DNA of 13,844 nucleotides from Synergistaceae bacterium (lineage in GTDB: Bacteria > Synergistota > Synergistia > Synergistales > Synergistaceae). Position numbers and translations under genes: made by a program. Of the stretch, positions 13,329-13,844 are shown in pieces. Numbering within the stretch: position 1 is the stretch's first letter; each line of letters starts with the position of its first letter. The notes under the pieces were generated by a model that saw nothing but the letters and a program-made list of their open reading frames with translations, was not told the origin of the DNA and ran no database searches. The stretch lies in contig JAQVPO010000008.1 in the NCBI GenBank assembly GCA_028702015.1, positions 1 through 13,844 on the forward strand, written 5' to 3'.

Positions 13329-13844
13329 TCAATCCGCCATTGTGCTTCCATGGTCTGAATTGAGCAGAGATCTTGCATGTTCCAGAGCTTCATAGGAACT
13401 TTCATCTCCTGCAAGCATGCTTGCTATTTCTTTTTCCCTTTCGTCATCTGAAATAATAAAGACTCTTGTATCCTCTCCGTCTCTTTTTACGAGAAAATGC
13501 TGGTCCGCCATGGCGGCTATAGCTGCCTCATGGGTTATAAGGATCGTCCTGCAGCGTTTGGAAAGCTCCTTTAGCTTCTCTCCTGCGAGCAATGCAGTCC
13601 GTCCGCCGAGTCCGGCCTCGACCTCATCAAATACAAGTGTCCCGGGAAGCTGTTCATCTCCAAGCGAGAGCTGAAGGGCAATCAATAATCTGCTTAGCTC
13701 TCCTCCTGAAGCAGTCCTTCCTACCGGCAAGGGAGGCTGGTCCGGCATGCTTAGTTTAAAAGATACCGTTTCTGCCCCGTTTGAACGCAGTTTGTCCTGT
13801 TCTTCCACCTCGATGGAAAAATGAGCATGCTCCATCGCGAGGTC
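13329..13844 (-). CDS. recN: DNA repair protein RecN, C-terminal part (runs off the window edge)
   Basis: RecN is an SMC-like ATPase that acts early in double-strand break repair. Only about 171 C-terminal residues are in the window; the reading frame continues open to base 13844 (Asp-Leu-Ala before MEHAHF), so the ATG at 13835 is internal. Visible are the ABC signature SGGELSR after GRTA, the Walker B stretch TLVFDEVEAGLGG, the switch histidine in ILITHEAAIAAMAD, and the terminal REKEIASMLAGD...EHARSLL segment. RecN usually has D-E-I-D-T-G-I-G-G after Walker B; here it is DEVEAGLGG, which keeps the catalytic Glu but changes the D-loop. It ends 129 bp before rplU, with that gene's promoter between them, so it belongs to an upstream transcript. 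Confidence 0.93.
   Translation of the reverse strand, partial: DLAMEHAHFSIEVEEQDKLRSNGAETVSFKLSMPDQPPLPVGRTASGGELSRLLIALQLSLGDEQLPGTLVFDEVEAGLGGRTALLAGEKLKELSKRCRTILITHEAAIAAMADQHFLVKRDGEDTRVFIISDDEREKEIASMLAGDESSYEALEHARSLLNSDHGSTMAD

Noticed and set aside
1..13844. CRISPR arrays, insertion sequences, tRNA genes, phage or defence genes
   Set aside because: I read both strands and saw no regularly spaced repeats, transposase motifs, cloverleaf sequences or defence-type domains.

Overview
The window is a compact bacterial housekeeping region of 13.8 kb with two convergent gene blocks. The left block, on the + strand from 1 to 7860, is disrupted rapZ, yvcK, whiA, a glycogen-debranching-type glycosidase, gap, pgk and tpiA. 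The right block, on the - strand from 13844 to 8252, reads recN (partial), rplU, rpmA, obgE, nadD, an LCP-family gene, rsfS and a HIT-family gene. They meet at an AT-rich 391-bp gap (7861-8251).

The host is an anaerobe-type bacterium of the Firmicutes/Synergistota kind. The rapZ-yvcK-whiA trio and the obgE-nadD-LCP-rsfS order are typical of those groups. L27 starts directly at MAHKKG and no Prp protease gene lies between rplU and rpmA, unlike most Firmicutes. That makes me lean to Synergistota, as inference only. No sequence search was possible.

Left block: rapZ, yvcK and whiA are packed with a 4-nt overlap and a 1-nt gap, and the debranching-enzyme gene overlaps whiA. RapZ senses amino sugars, and YvcK/GlmR links UDP-sugar supply to cell-wall synthesis. 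The glycosidase and then three lower-glycolysis enzymes follow, so the block joins sugar-polymer breakdown, glycolysis and envelope-precursor control. The glycolytic part has its own probable promoter and a 17-bp palindrome just before the gap ribosome-binding site. A very strong terminator-like hairpin sits between pgk and tpiA.

Right block: a near-consensus promoter and a folded leader precede rplU-rpmA. A weaker hairpin separates them from obgE (ribosome-associated GTPase), nadD (NAD synthesis), the LCP gene (cell-wall polymer attachment), rsfS (ribosome silencing) and the HIT gene. An extended -10 promoter may give rsfS-hit extra transcription. A - strand terminator ends the block at about 7983.

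I see no clear novel multi-gene system. The points most worth a second look are the broken rapZ 5' part at the window edge, the gap palindrome, the pgk/tpiA hairpin, the altered active-site motif of the glycosidase, and a small in-frame-stopped reading frame with a good ribosome-binding site in the convergent gap.
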